Assembly: GCA_011050085.1 (NCBI GenBank)
Contig: DRGL01000001.1
Coordinates: 1-52,486, forward strand
Source of the DNA: Pricia antarctica
GTDB lineage: Bacteria > Bacteroidota > Bacteroidia > Flavobacteriales > Flavobacteriaceae
DNA: 52,486 nucleotides
Direction of reading: 5' to 3'
The notes under the pieces are model-generated. The model was not told the DNA's origin. It did not search any database and saw only the letters and a program-made list of their open reading frames with translations. Below are positions 1-8,533 of the stretch, one piece after another. The stretch's first letter is position 1; each line of letters begins with the position of its first letter. Made by a program: the position numbers and the translations under genes.

Positions 1-139
1 ATGGAAGCCCCAAGCGCCAGCTTGAAGGGTTGGAATAAGACGAAGAAGCAGGGCGTTAGCCCGTGGTCAGGCATTTGCAGCATTGATTCCCCCGAGAAAA
101 CCGGAGGTAATCTTGTCAGGATCACGACACTCGCCGGAC

Positions 140-170
140 CACGCCTCTTAGGGCGTGGTTCTTTGTTTTA
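140..170 (+). terminator. Hairpin with T-rich tail in repeat copy 1
   Basis: A CCACGCC / GGCGTGG stem with a short TCTTAG loop is followed by TTCTTTGTTTT, the shape of a plus-strand intrinsic terminator. The same structure recurs 169 bp later with base changes that mostly keep the stem. Confidence 0.5.
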
Positions 171-308
171 GGGAAGCCCCAAGCGCCAGCTTGAAGGGTT
201 GGAATAAGACGAAGAAGCAGGGCGTTAGCCCGTGGTCAGGCATTTGCAGCATAGATGCCCCAAAGAATACCGGAGGTAATCTTGTCAGGATCACGACACT
301 CGCCGGAA

Positions 309-339
309 CACGCCCCTTAGGGCGTGGTTCTTTGTTTTA
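309..339 (+). terminator. Hairpin with T-rich tail in repeat copy 2
   Basis: A CACGCCC-ctta-GGGCGTG stem is followed by GTTCTTTGTTTT. It is the equivalent of the hairpin in copy 1. A loop-closing G-T pair there is C-G here, while the outermost pair is lost, so the fold is kept. Confidence 0.5.
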
Positions 340-475
340 TGGAAGCCCCAAGCGCCAGCTTGAAGGGTTGGAATAAGACGAAGAAGCAGGGCGGTAGCCC
401 GAGGTCACTCAAGTACAACTTTGACGCCTTCTACTGAAACATCAATCACAAAACGTATATATCGGAAAAGGAAAG

Positions 476-1582
476 CTAGCGTGTAAATCCTTTTATAACC
501 TCCCACTGCCCTTCCGTAATTGCTGGCCCATCAAAAAAGGAAACCCCTTTTGCCCCGTTTTTCTTGGCCAATTGTATAGCGGTCGATACATCTTCTGCGG
601 ACATCCCCGGTACATAAATCCCAGTGTGTAGCACAACATTTTTACCTTTTAAATCGGAAACGCCTTGCCCTGTCGCATAACCTATCCAATCGATTTCTTC
701 ATTATAAAAACTGTTGTAAATCATGGGTAGAACGGCATCTACATCCCACTTGTCCCAACGCTGTCTCACCATATGGTCCGCCATTTCCGGATAGGGAAAT
801 ACCGCGGCTGTAAGTTGTTTTCCGTTTGTATGCGCAATGACATAGGCTTCATCGACAATGGCCTTAACTTGATTGAGCCTGAAATTCTTCCACTCCATAT
901 CGATAGCAGGATTTTCGCTATTCTTGGGATTTTTATGGTGGATTTTCTCAAATTCGGAGACGCAGACATCGCAATAGCAAAAGTCATAACGCGGTAGTTC
1001 AATGTCTTGCAAAAGATTGTATTTGGGCAATAGACCTATTGGCAGAAATATATCGGAGTATCGGATATAGTCTAAATGTACGCTTGTTACGCCCTCGACC
1101 TTAGCCAAACCGCTTACCAGACTTAAAATATGAGCCTTTGATTCCTTTCGAGTAGGACATAGCCATTTGTAATATTCAACGTACGGAGGGTCGTCGTAAG
1201 TGGACTTCCCATCGCGGCTTATAGCATACCATTCTGGATGCTGTTCGGCGATTTTGTCTCCAGGACGATTAACGGTAAACATCCAGGCATGGACTTCCAA
1301 CTGCGATTTTTTGGCCAAAGGAACCAATCTAGCCAACAATTTAGGATCAGTACCTGTATTGATCAGTACGGCATCGATTCCATTTGCGGCGTACTTATCA
1401 AATTCCTCTTGAAAAGAAGCATCGCTTCGCTTAGCGTCAGCAGTTATCCATGTCCACAACTTAAAATCCTCATGGGTTGAAACTGTTTCCTTTTGCTGGG
1501 CCTGTATAGTAGATATATATAAAACGGTCAGAATTACCGAATATACCCATAGTCTAGGGTACGCTTTACTTCTGTTTCTCAT
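476..1582 (-). CDS. Secreted GHL10-type glycoside hydrolase-like protein
   Basis: A TIM-barrel protein resembling the glycosyl-hydrolase-like family 10 (GHL10) and related families. Counting from the earliest possible start, a hydrophobic signal segment lies at about 20-38 (ending IQAQ). A VHLDYIRYSD segment at about 177-186 is the strand-4 signature typical of these hydrolases, and PMIYN at 295-299 is a later barrel strand. A CYCDVC cluster at 211-216 is a possible metal or disulfide site. Several ATGs are possible (1609, 1600, 1582); I chose 1582, which gives a normal signal peptide and the least overlap (17 nt) with the CBM9-like gene upstream. The overlap suggests one transcript and a shared glycan role. 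The substrate cannot be read from sequence. Confidence 0.8.
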   Translation of the reverse strand: MRNRSKAYPRLWVYSVILTVLYISTIQAQQKETVSTHEDFKLWTWITADAKRSDASFQEEFDKYAANGIDAVLINTGTDPKLLARLVPLAKKSQLEVHAWMFTVNRPGDKIAEQHPEWYAISRDGKSTYDDPPYVEYYKWLCPTRKESKAHILSLVSGLAKVEGVTSVHLDYIRYSDIFLPIGLLPKYNLLQDIELPRYDFCYCDVCVSEFEKIHHKNPKNSENPAIDMEWKNFRLNQVKAIVDEAYVIAHTNGKQLTAAVFPYPEMADHMVRQRWDKWDVDAVLPMIYNSFYNEEIDWIGYATGQGVSDLKGKNVVLHTGIYVPGMSAEDVSTAIQLAKKNGAKGVSFFDGPAITEGQWEVIKGFTR

Positions 1583-2627
1583 AACTCTTGAATTTTCCAT
1601 CTGCATCAATGAGCAGTGTTTTTCCTGAAAAAGGACTAACCGTCCAAATAGTCCACCCGGTTACATGCTGATCTATAGTAAGTTTTAAAGGCTTTCCAAA
1701 AATTTCAGTAGTGGCAGCCGATACTTTTTTATAAAGAATATCGAAGTTGTCATCCGCAACTAGTAACTCTCTATACTTTTCATAGAGCATCCATTTTATA
1801 TGTTCGTCTTTGGGAATCTCAAATACAATAGCTTCACTTACGGGTGCATCCGAAAAATAGACATAGCCCCAATGCTCTGGCTCATGCATGTTAATAACCC
1901 CTTGTGGCGACCAAACCCAATTATATTCGGACAAAAATTTACCTTTTGAATCCTTTTTCCTAGCGTAATCTCCATCGGTCAAGTGATAATCCCAATTCAC
2001 CCTTGAAAAATTAATTCTCCAAAAGTGGTTTACGGGTACTGTGCTCGTAGTGGCAGCCTCATTTAGAACCGACCAAGGAATGGCAATTTCTACGCTCCAA
2101 TTCTTGTCTTTATCGGTTGAGTTGTTTAAGGTGCCATCAATATGGACAGCTGATTTCAACCCTTGAATATCCCATCCATTCAGCACTTTTCCGCTATTTC
2201 GATAGGGTTTCGTAAGAAAGAGGTCCCAAACTGTATTAAGGGCGTTCATTTCAAACTCCATATAATTATGGGTATCTCCATCAGGGTCGATAAAGATTTC
2301 AAAATCATTGTTGTAAAAGATAATCGTGTCTCGCTGTTTCAACGTACCCCAAATATGAGGCTCTTCCATTTGAGCATAAAAATAAAGGTATTCAGCATCC
2401 CAAATCATCTTCATTCTAGTGCGGTAGAGAGGCTTCTTTGAACCTTCTATATCCATAAAATCTGAACTCCAGCTTACATTTTTCCAAGACGTCTCACTCG
2501 CGATTCCATCAATATGAATGGATTCCGTTGTATTATGTGCTACATAAGTTTTAGGTATATTCTGGGCGGTAATAAACAGTGGTACCAACATCAAGAAGAT
2601 AATTTGTACGATGTAGTTTATCGTCAT
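1566..2627 (-). CDS. Secreted carbohydrate-binding family 9-like (CBM9/DOMON-like) protein
   Basis: After a signal peptide (start at the second in-frame ATG, hydrophobic stretch ending FITAQ), the protein has the features of a CBM9-like beta sandwich: SIHIDGIASETSWKNV near the N-terminus, a FEIFIDPDGDTHNYMEFEMN segment in the middle, and WSVEIAIPW later. Such modules bind sugars or, in relatives, haem. No catalytic domain is seen. An ATG 11 codons upstream is possible, but an exact TATTTTTG promoter element on the minus strand at 2671-2678 sits too close to it and favours 2627. It overlaps the start of the GHL10-like gene, so the two are probably co-expressed. Confidence 0.8.
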   Translation of the reverse strand: MTINYIVQIIFLMLVPLFITAQNIPKTYVAHNTTESIHIDGIASETSWKNVSWSSDFMDIEGSKKPLYRTRMKMIWDAEYLYFYAQMEEPHIWGTLKQRDTIIFYNNDFEIFIDPDGDTHNYMEFEMNALNTVWDLFLTKPYRNSGKVLNGWDIQGLKSAVHIDGTLNNSTDKDKNWSVEIAIPWSVLNEAATTSTVPVNHFWRINFSRVNWDYHLTDGDYARKKDSKGKFLSEYNWVWSPQGVINMHEPEHWGYVYFSDAPVSEAIVFEIPKDEHIKWMLYEKYRELLVADDNFDILYKKVSAATTEIFGKPLKLTIDQHVTGWTIWTVSPFSGKTLLIDADGKFKSYEKQK

Positions 2628-2670
2628 GGGTTTAGTTTGGATAAGATAGGTACTATACATTTTAATGCTC

Positions 2671-2678
2671 CAAAAATA
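2671..2678 (-). promoter_or_regulatory. TAnnTTTG -7 element before the CBM9-like gene
   Basis: Minus-strand TATTTTTG, an exact match to the Bacteroidota -7 consensus, 44 nt before the chosen ATG. No convincing -33 TTG was found at the usual spacing. Confidence 0.5.
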
Positions 2679-3530
2679 TAGATTTTAGATTTACCGCCTA
2701 GTATAGTGACATTGAGATAATCTAAGAAGCATCAATACTTACCGCAGATTAAATTCGATAATAGCAATGCTACAACAAAAGCAAAATAAGCTCAAAACAT
2801 TCCCTTATTACTTAATTGATATTTCACAGGCTTTCACATGTATCGAATTATCGAAGGTTGTATTTTACTGTTGTTCGATGGAAAGTGTTTTTAGGTTCTA
2901 TAAAAAGGCGTGATTACAATCTTATAGATGCCTAGTGCGGCATACGTAACAACTTAACGTTTAGGGTAATCATTGGGAAATTTGCAAATTATAATTTCCC
3001 TTAAAGCTTGAATTTAAATATTTGGTTTTAAGAGTGCGATTTCATCCGTTGATCAATAGCAAATCTAGCTATAATCCCGATCAAGTTGAATAAATAAATT
3101 TTCACTTCGGTATAGGTCTTATTAGGATATGCCCCGAAACTAGCCTTTTCGAAAAAACAGGAAACTATCTAGAACTATCAAAATTTGCGTGGTAGTTAAG
3201 AATTATTAAAATGAAAAAACGAATTTATACTCCAGCTAATTTCAAACTTCGCTATCGTAAACAATGAATTACGATACTTGCAATAAAAGGAATTATTTTT
3301 ATCTGAAAAGCTTTAGTAACGCGCGCCTCCATCCTATTTCTATCAATTGAAATGAGCTTGGGAAAATTCAAAACTGAAAATTTAATTTTTCAAAAGTAGA
3401 CTATCAAAGTTTGTCTGTTGGAAAGAATCAATCTCAGGAAGACTTTCGAGTTCCGCTATGGGATATTTATTACGTGCTATAAACGCAGCCTATAAAATTG
3501 GATTTAAACGTGAAAAAATAATTAGAGATA
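2679..3530. other. Long AT-rich intergenic stretch with no recognisable gene
   Basis: About 850 bases upstream of the CBM9-like gene and downstream of clpS. Only very short open frames are present, for example 18 codons at about 3211. No tRNA, hairpin with a T-run or repeat stood out. Confidence 0.6.
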
Positions 3531-3806
3531 TTAGACTATTTCGGCGCTTAGACCTGCATTCAGTAATCCCGTGCAACGTGGCTTTAAATCACTAAATTCC
3601 CCAGTTTTCACTGTACACTTCCCATTGTAGTGGACGATGAGGGAACACTGCTCAGCCTGCTCCGGAGTATGCTCACAGACATCCATTAAAGTCTCGATTA
3701 CGTGATCAAAAGTATTGACCTCGTCATTAAAAAGAACGATTTCGTTTTGTTTAACGACCTCTTCCTCCAATAAAAGTTCTTCCGATATTTTTTCCTTTGT
3801 ACTCAT
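3531..3806 (-). CDS. clpS: ATP-dependent Clp protease adaptor ClpS
   Basis: ClpS hands N-degron substrates to the ClpA/ClpC unfoldase of the Clp protease. The LFNDEVNTFDHVIETL segment carries the conserved N-D pair that binds the N-terminal residue of the substrate. The rest (CEHTPEQAEQ, HYNGKC, GLLNAGLSAEIV) follows the family to the C-terminus. An ATG 13 codons upstream is in frame, but the start at MSTKEK gives 91 residues, the normal size. It lies 42 nt downstream of prmA on the same strand, so the two are probably co-transcribed. Confidence 0.93.
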   Translation of the reverse strand: MSTKEKISEELLLEEEVVKQNEIVLFNDEVNTFDHVIETLMDVCEHTPEQAEQCSLIVHYNGKCTVKTGEFSDLKPRCTGLLNAGLSAEIV

Positions 3807-3848
3807 AATAATGCTTTTTATATCAAAAATAGTACGCGTTGACATAAC

Positions 3849-4679
3849 CTAATTTACATATTTTGCGGCAACCCAATGGTTCTTTTCAAGATTTTTAGTG
3901 AACGTCAGTCCGTTTTCCACGCATTTTTCCGAAATTATCGGTATATCGTTACTGTAAAAACCACTTACAAAAAGTATTCCGTTATTTTTTAAGTTTTTTG
4001 CATACACAGCAATATCGTTAACAAGAATATTCCGATTGATATTGGCTAAAATGATATCATACTTCCTTTGGCCCAATAAGCTAGAATCTCCTTCATATAC
4101 ATTAATATGCTCGCAATGGTTCCGCAAAACGTTTTCTTTGGCATTCAGGTAGCACCAATTATCAATATCGATAGCATCAATATGTGCAGCCCCTTTCATA
4201 GCAGTAAGAATAGCAAGCACACCGGTACCACTTCCCATATCCAAAACGGATTTTCCATCAAAATCATGATCTAAAATTAACTGAAGCATCATATGCGTAG
4301 TCTCATGATGTCCCGTACCAAAACTCATTTTGGGTTCGATAACAATGTCGTAGCGCACCTCCGATTTCTGATGAAAAGGAGCTCGAACCGCACAACGGGT
4401 ATCGATTTGAATAGGATGAAAATTACTCTCCCAATCCACGTTCCAATTTTCTTGCTCAATTTCCTTCACATCGTATGTCATGTCGAACTGACCGTTCCCT
4501 AAAATCTGGACCGATTTTAAAATATCATCTCGCCAATCCGATTTTTGGATGTACGCCAAAATACCATCTTCGTTTTCCACAAAACTCTCAAAACCCGCTT
4601 CGCCCAGTTCTGCGATTAGAATATCGGATGCTGGTTGTAACGGATTGATTTTAAAGTTTACCTCTATGTATATCGACAA
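3849..4679 (-). CDS. prmA: Ribosomal protein L11 methyltransferase PrmA
   Basis: S-adenosylmethionine-dependent enzyme that trimethylates ribosomal protein L11. In the longest reading, the PrmA hallmark FGTGHHETT is at 129-137, SAM motif I DMGSGTG at 156-162, the acidic loop AIDIDNW at 178-184 and ANINRNIL at 221-228. The only upstream ATG is at 4706, but the family usually begins a few residues before a segment like YIEVNFKINP. A TTG at 4679 would give M-S-I-Y-I-E-V, and I prefer it with moderate confidence. The gene precedes clpS on the same strand. Confidence 0.92.
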   Translation of the reverse strand: MSIYIEVNFKINPLQPASDILIAELGEAGFESFVENEDGILAYIQKSDWRDDILKSVQILGNGQFDMTYDVKEIEQENWNVDWESNFHPIQIDTRCAVRAPFHQKSEVRYDIVIEPKMSFGTGHHETTHMMLQLILDHDFDGKSVLDMGSGTGVLAILTAMKGAAHIDAIDIDNWCYLNAKENVLRNHCEHINVYEGDSSLLGQRKYDIILANINRNILVNDIAVYAKNLKNNGILFVSGFYSNDIPIISEKCVENGLTFTKNLEKNHWVAAKYVN

Positions 4680-4904
4680 AATTGAAATTTCAGGATTAGA
4701 AAGCATTAACCGGAGCTAGGGATGTCCACGCAAAGACTTATCCATATATTGAGGCTAATCAATAAATTACATGCCTCCGCGCAGACCTCTCCGTTATAAT
4801 TTAAAAATATGCCGGTCATACTTGACCAGAAGTAACGATGTTAAGAGCCCTATCTGAAAAGTACGATCAGGAAAATGAACAAAAGTATTGGGGTAGTTTG
4901 GAAA

Positions 4905-5654
4905 TTAAATGGCTTTAATAATGGCTACAAAATCATCGGCTACTAAAGATGCCCCACCTATCAGTCCGCCATCTACATCTGGCTTTGAGAATATCTCTTC
5001 TGCGTTGGCCGGCTTAACACTGCCGCCATATAAAATGGACACTGTATCTGCTATAGCCGTATCATAGGCTTGTGCAATCGTTTTTCGGATAAAGGCATGC
5101 ATTTCCTGCGCCTGTTCAGGAGATGCTGTTTCACCCGTTCCAATGGCCCAAACTGGCTCATAAGCTAAAACGATATTAGACCAAGCCGATGCTTCCAAAG
5201 AGAAAAGTGCATTTTTCAATTGACTTTCTACCACCTTAAAGTGATTGTCAGCTTTCCGATCCTCCATTTTTTCGCCAAAACAGAAAACCACTCGCATGTT
5301 CTTATATAAAGCGGTAACCACTTTTTTATTAAGTATTTCATTGGTCTCCCCAAAATACGCACGTCGTTCAGAATGCCCAATAATTACGGTATCTACTTCA
5401 ATATCCAAGAGCATATCGGGTGAGATTTCACCAGTATAGGCTCCGTTTTCAGCAAAATGCATGTTTTGTGCGATTACTTCAATTGAGGAGGATTCCAACT
5501 GTTTAACGGCCGAATGCAAGCTAATAAACGTTGGTGCTACCATAACCTCAGCTTGGGTATCGGGCAATTTTGCGACCAATTCGGTTAGCAACGCTTCAGT
5601 CTCGGCCAAATTCTTATTCATTTTCCAATTTCCTGCTACAATCTTACTTCTCAT
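4905..5654 (-). CDS. tpiA: Triose-phosphate isomerase
   Basis: Glycolytic enzyme that interconverts dihydroxyacetone phosphate and glyceraldehyde 3-phosphate. The substrate-binding lysine lies in NWKMN (K11), the catalytic histidine in GHSERR (H94) and the catalytic glutamate in AYEPVWAIGTG (E166). YGGSVKP at 209-215 binds phosphate. At 249 residues it is full length. It follows the DoxX-like gene by 111 nt on the same strand and is probably part of the minus-strand run that begins with the DUF1599 gene. Confidence 0.97.
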   Translation of the reverse strand: MRSKIVAGNWKMNKNLAETEALLTELVAKLPDTQAEVMVAPTFISLHSAVKQLESSSIEVIAQNMHFAENGAYTGEISPDMLLDIEVDTVIIGHSERRAYFGETNEILNKKVVTALYKNMRVVFCFGEKMEDRKADNHFKVVESQLKNALFSLEASAWSNIVLAYEPVWAIGTGETASPEQAQEMHAFIRKTIAQAYDTAIADTVSILYGGSVKPANAEEIFSKPDVDGGLIGGASLVADDFVAIIKAI

Positions 5655-5765
5655 TTTCTTAGGTTTTATAGTGTTCTTTATATAATTTTTAATTTCGCCG
5701 CGGTTCCTATAGTATGCTATCCGTTAACGTAAGGCGGAACTTAACTGTGAAATTTACCAGCCTTA

Positions 5766-6863
5766 TTAATCAAATTGTAGCGCATCCAAATCGTTGTAAT
5801 GCACCTTCTGTTGTATCGTACCCTTCTCCAAGACCAGTACCCCAGGATTAGATCGTACTATCGTTTTTAAGGTCGTTTCATCCGTAAAATAAAATTCAAA
5901 TGATAGCTTATGATCGTTTACCAATTTTGCCGTCTGTTCTACATTGGATGCCGACATCCCGATAACCTTGTATCCCTTTTTTATTGCCGCGTCGGTAACT
6001 TTTTTTACCTCTGAATATACATCTTCATTCGTCTTTGCCAAATCATAAGCGATAACCATTACCAGTTTGGGTTCCTGTAATAAAGAACCGGCCAAATCTT
6101 CCCCGTTCCGTTCTATGGTAAAATCGTGGACTGGAGGTTCGTAACCTTTTTGTACCTCTGTAGTTTCTACATCAATAAATTCACCATCTATAGAGGGATA
6201 ATCGCCTTGGGTCACTATGATTTTGTCTTCGCCTGCTACCTTGAATCGCCAAGCATAATCATAAATCGGTTTGGGCGCATTTTCCGGTACGGTCATTCCT
6301 TCCTCGATATTGGCTCCGATTTTATAGGGCCGAAAATCCACCACGGGCAAATGATTCAAAACATAATAACAATATACAATGCAAAATACTACGCAAACCA
6401 AAGTGATGACCCGAATCGTGTTAGCACGAAACAGCGGTTTAATGTATCGGTTTCCCAAAAACAGGATGATAATAAGGATGAGCAGAACAACATCTTTGGT
6501 GAACGATTCCCATGGGGTTAACTTTAAGGCATCCCCAAAGCAGCCGCAGTCGGTTACCTTATTAAAATAAGCGGAATAGAAGGTCAAGAAAGTAAACCCG
6601 ACAATCATTATCAAAAGACTCCATACCGTAAATTTTACCCTAAACCCCAATAAAAGGATGACGCCCAACAATACCTCAAAAATTACAACAGCTATCGAAA
6701 TTGCCAGGGCATATGGTACTAAGAATGGGAGGTCAAGCACACCTTGGCTAAAATATTCCTCAAGTTTAAATGAAAAACCTACGGGGTCGTTCAACTTGAT
6801 GAGTCCGCTGATAATGAACAGAACACCGACCAGTATTCGGCTAAGATGTACGAGATATTTCAT
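5766..6863 (-). CDS. DoxX/MauE-like membrane protein with C-terminal thiol-redox-like domain (BT_3928 type)
   Basis: The first 165 residues hold about five membrane helices of the DoxX/MauE type, beginning with LVGVLFIISGLIKLNDPVG. A CGCFG motif at 106-110, in a loop between helices, is typical of MauE-like proteins that handle disulfides. The tail after about residue 175 is soluble and looks like a thioredoxin-fold domain but shows no CxxC pair, so it may bind rather than oxidise or reduce a partner. Its start overlaps the end of the DUF1599 gene by 4 nt (ATGA), a sign of translational coupling. The precise partner is unknown. Confidence 0.8.
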   Translation of the reverse strand: MKYLVHLSRILVGVLFIISGLIKLNDPVGFSFKLEEYFSQGVLDLPFLVPYALAISIAVVIFEVLLGVILLLGFRVKFTVWSLLIMIVGFTFLTFYSAYFNKVTDCGCFGDALKLTPWESFTKDVVLLILIIILFLGNRYIKPLFRANTIRVITLVCVVFCIVYCYYVLNHLPVVDFRPYKIGANIEEGMTVPENAPKPIYDYAWRFKVAGEDKIIVTQGDYPSIDGEFIDVETTEVQKGYEPPVHDFTIERNGEDLAGSLLQEPKLVMVIAYDLAKTNEDVYSEVKKVTDAAIKKGYKVIGMSASNVEQTAKLVNDHKLSFEFYFTDETTLKTIVRSNPGVLVLEKGTIQQKVHYNDLDALQFD

Positions 6864-7402
6864 TTTGTAGTGTTCAGATGAATCAAGGCAAAAATCGCAT
6901 AGTTAACCATATCTTGATAGTTGGCGTCTACCCCTTCGCTTACCGAAGTCTTACCTTTATTATCCTCAATCTGTTTGACACGAAGCAGTTTTTGCAAAAT
7001 CAGATCCGTAAGCGAACTTACCCTCATATCGCGCCAGGCCTCCCCGTAATCATGGTTCTTATTTTCCATCAGGGCCTTCGTAGTCGCCGCGTGCGTATCA
7101 TACAGTAGTACAGCTTCCTTGGTTGATAAATCCGGTTGTTCTACTACACCTTTTTCCAATTGAATAAGGGCCATGATGGCGTAATTGATAATTCCGATAA
7201 ATTCCGAACGCTCATCTTCATCAACTTTGCGCACCTCGTTCTCTTGCAGGCTTCGAATACGCTGTGCTTTTATAAAAATCTGATCGGTCAGGGAAGGAAG
7301 TCTAAGAATGCGCCAAGCACTACCATAATCTCCCATCTTTTTTTCGAAGAGCTCCCGACATATTCTTAACACGGCGTCGTATTGCTCGGAAGTATGTTGC
7401 AT
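6860..7402 (-). CDS. DUF1599 domain protein, two-repeat
   Basis: Two similar halves are visible. DYGSAWRILRLPSLTDQIFI near the N-terminus recurs as DYGEAWRDMRVSSLTDLILQ, and each is followed by an R-x-x-Q/E stretch and a NYAIMALIQL / NYAIFALIHL helix. This is the Bacteroidota DUF1599 family of unknown function. The repeated all-helical E/D-rich pattern resembles MazG-like nucleotide hydrolases, but that is only a suggestion. It is the first gene of a minus-strand run into the DoxX-like gene and tpiA. It lies head to head with folP, 95 nt away. Confidence 0.85.
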   Translation of the reverse strand: MQHTSEQYDAVLRICRELFEKKMGDYGSAWRILRLPSLTDQIFIKAQRIRSLQENEVRKVDEDERSEFIGIINYAIMALIQLEKGVVEQPDLSTKEAVLLYDTHAATTKALMENKNHDYGEAWRDMRVSSLTDLILQKLLRVKQIEDNKGKTSVSEGVDANYQDMVNYAIFALIHLNTTK

Positions 7403-7497
7403 AATTGGCTTTGGATTGCGTAAATTTCGTTCGCTTTTACGAACCCTCCAAAGTTCGTGTTTTAATGTTTGTTAATCAAGTCCAGTCCTAATCATTT

Positions 7498-8337
7498 ATG
7501 ACCCTCAACTGCAAAGGCCAGCTTATTGATCTCTCCCATCCCAAAGTTATGGGCATTTTAAACCTTACGCCCGATTCATTTTATGATGGAGGAAGGTATA
7601 CTAACGATAAGGCTGTACTGTCACAAACGGAAAAAATGCTACGTGATGGCGCTACCTTTATTGATCTCGGCGCCTATAGTTCACGACCCGGAGCAGACCA
7701 TGTTTCGAAAGATGAAGAATTAAATAGGATGCTTCCCATTGTCCGGAGATTAATCACCGAATTTCCAGAAATATTACTTTCTATTGATACTTTTCGAAGC
7801 GAGGTAGCAGTTGAGTGTTTGGAGGCAGGGGCGACCTTAATTAATGATATTTCCGCAGGAAAATTAGATGGTCAAATGTTGCCGACCATTGCAAAATTCA
7901 AAGTTCCCTTTATTATGATGCACATGCGCGGTACGCCCCAAACTATGAAAAGCCATACCGTATATGAAAATCTTCTGGTCGATATTTTAGCCTATTTTTC
8001 CGAACGAATAAATTCGGCTAGGGCTTTAGGCATAATCGATATAATCGTAGATCCCGGTTTCGGTTTCGCTAAGACGGTGAATCAAAATTATGAACTACTC
8101 TCAAAACTCAATCTGTTTCAAAATCTGGACGTACCTGTCTTAGCGGGCTTAAGCAGAAAGTCGATGATTTATAAAACTTTGGGTACGACTCCAGATAATG
8201 CCCTTAACGGCACTACAGCCCTTAATATGGTAGCACTGATGAACGGAGCGAACATTTTGCGGGTTCATGATGTGAGGGAAGCAGTGGAATGCGTGCGACT
8301 TGCCAAAATAGTTTTGGAAAATGAACGTTTACCATAA
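7498..8337 (+). CDS. folP: Dihydropteroate synthase
   Basis: Joins 7,8-dihydropterin pyrophosphate to p-aminobenzoate in folate synthesis. Conserved loops: GILNLTPDSF at 19-28, DLGAYSSRPGA at 56-66 (most relatives have GGESTRPG, so this loop is slightly divergent), DPGFGFAK at 185-192, GLSRK at 217-221 and the C-terminal RVHD at 255-258. It is full length at 279 residues. cdaA follows on the same strand after 196 nt, a neighbourhood I recall as common in Bacteroidota. Confidence 0.96.
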   Translation: MTLNCKGQLIDLSHPKVMGILNLTPDSFYDGGRYTNDKAVLSQTEKMLRDGATFIDLGAYSSRPGADHVSKDEELNRMLPIVRRLITEFPEILLSIDTFRSEVAVECLEAGATLINDISAGKLDGQMLPTIAKFKVPFIMMHMRGTPQTMKSHTVYENLLVDILAYFSERINSARALGIIDIIVDPGFGFAKTVNQNYELLSKLNLFQNLDVPVLAGLSRKSMIYKTLGTTPDNALNGTTALNMVALMNGANILRVHDVREAVECVRLAKIVLENERLP

Positions 8338-8533
8338 GAAGGCGCTTATTAAACTCAATAATTTATGTAAGCATATATAGAAACTCATATTTTGAAAAGC
8401 TCTTGATAGAATCCTTTTAGTGAGGTTATATTGAATAGCAACCGCATTTTTTAACGACCGTTACATCTTCATCTAAGTATACTGGTATCAATCAAATTTA
8501 ATTTTCCCTAATTTTACAAAAAACACCTGCGGA

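Larger units (their letters stand above)
1..407. repeat. 169-bp tandem repeat, about 2.4 copies
   Basis: Copy 1 covers 3-171, copy 2 covers 172-340, and copy 3 begins at 341 and breaks off near 407. Copies 1 and 2 differ at about 8 of 169 positions, five of them clustered in the middle. Each unit has short hairpins: CAAGC-gcca-GCTTG near its start, GGGC-gtta-GCCC, and near the end a 7-bp stem of the type CACGCC...GGCGTG followed by a T-rich run. The array starts at the window edge, so more copies may lie to the left. Open frames through it are fragments shared by the repeats and are not convincing genes. Function is unknown. Confidence 0.9.

Noticed and set aside
155-376. 73-codon plus-strand open frame in the repeat array
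   Set aside because: It runs through the repeat unit and its hairpin, covers parts of two copies, and has no start or domain that makes sense as a protein.
1-407. CRISPR array
   Set aside because: The units are 169 bp with no short repeat and unique-spacer pattern, and no cas genes are present.
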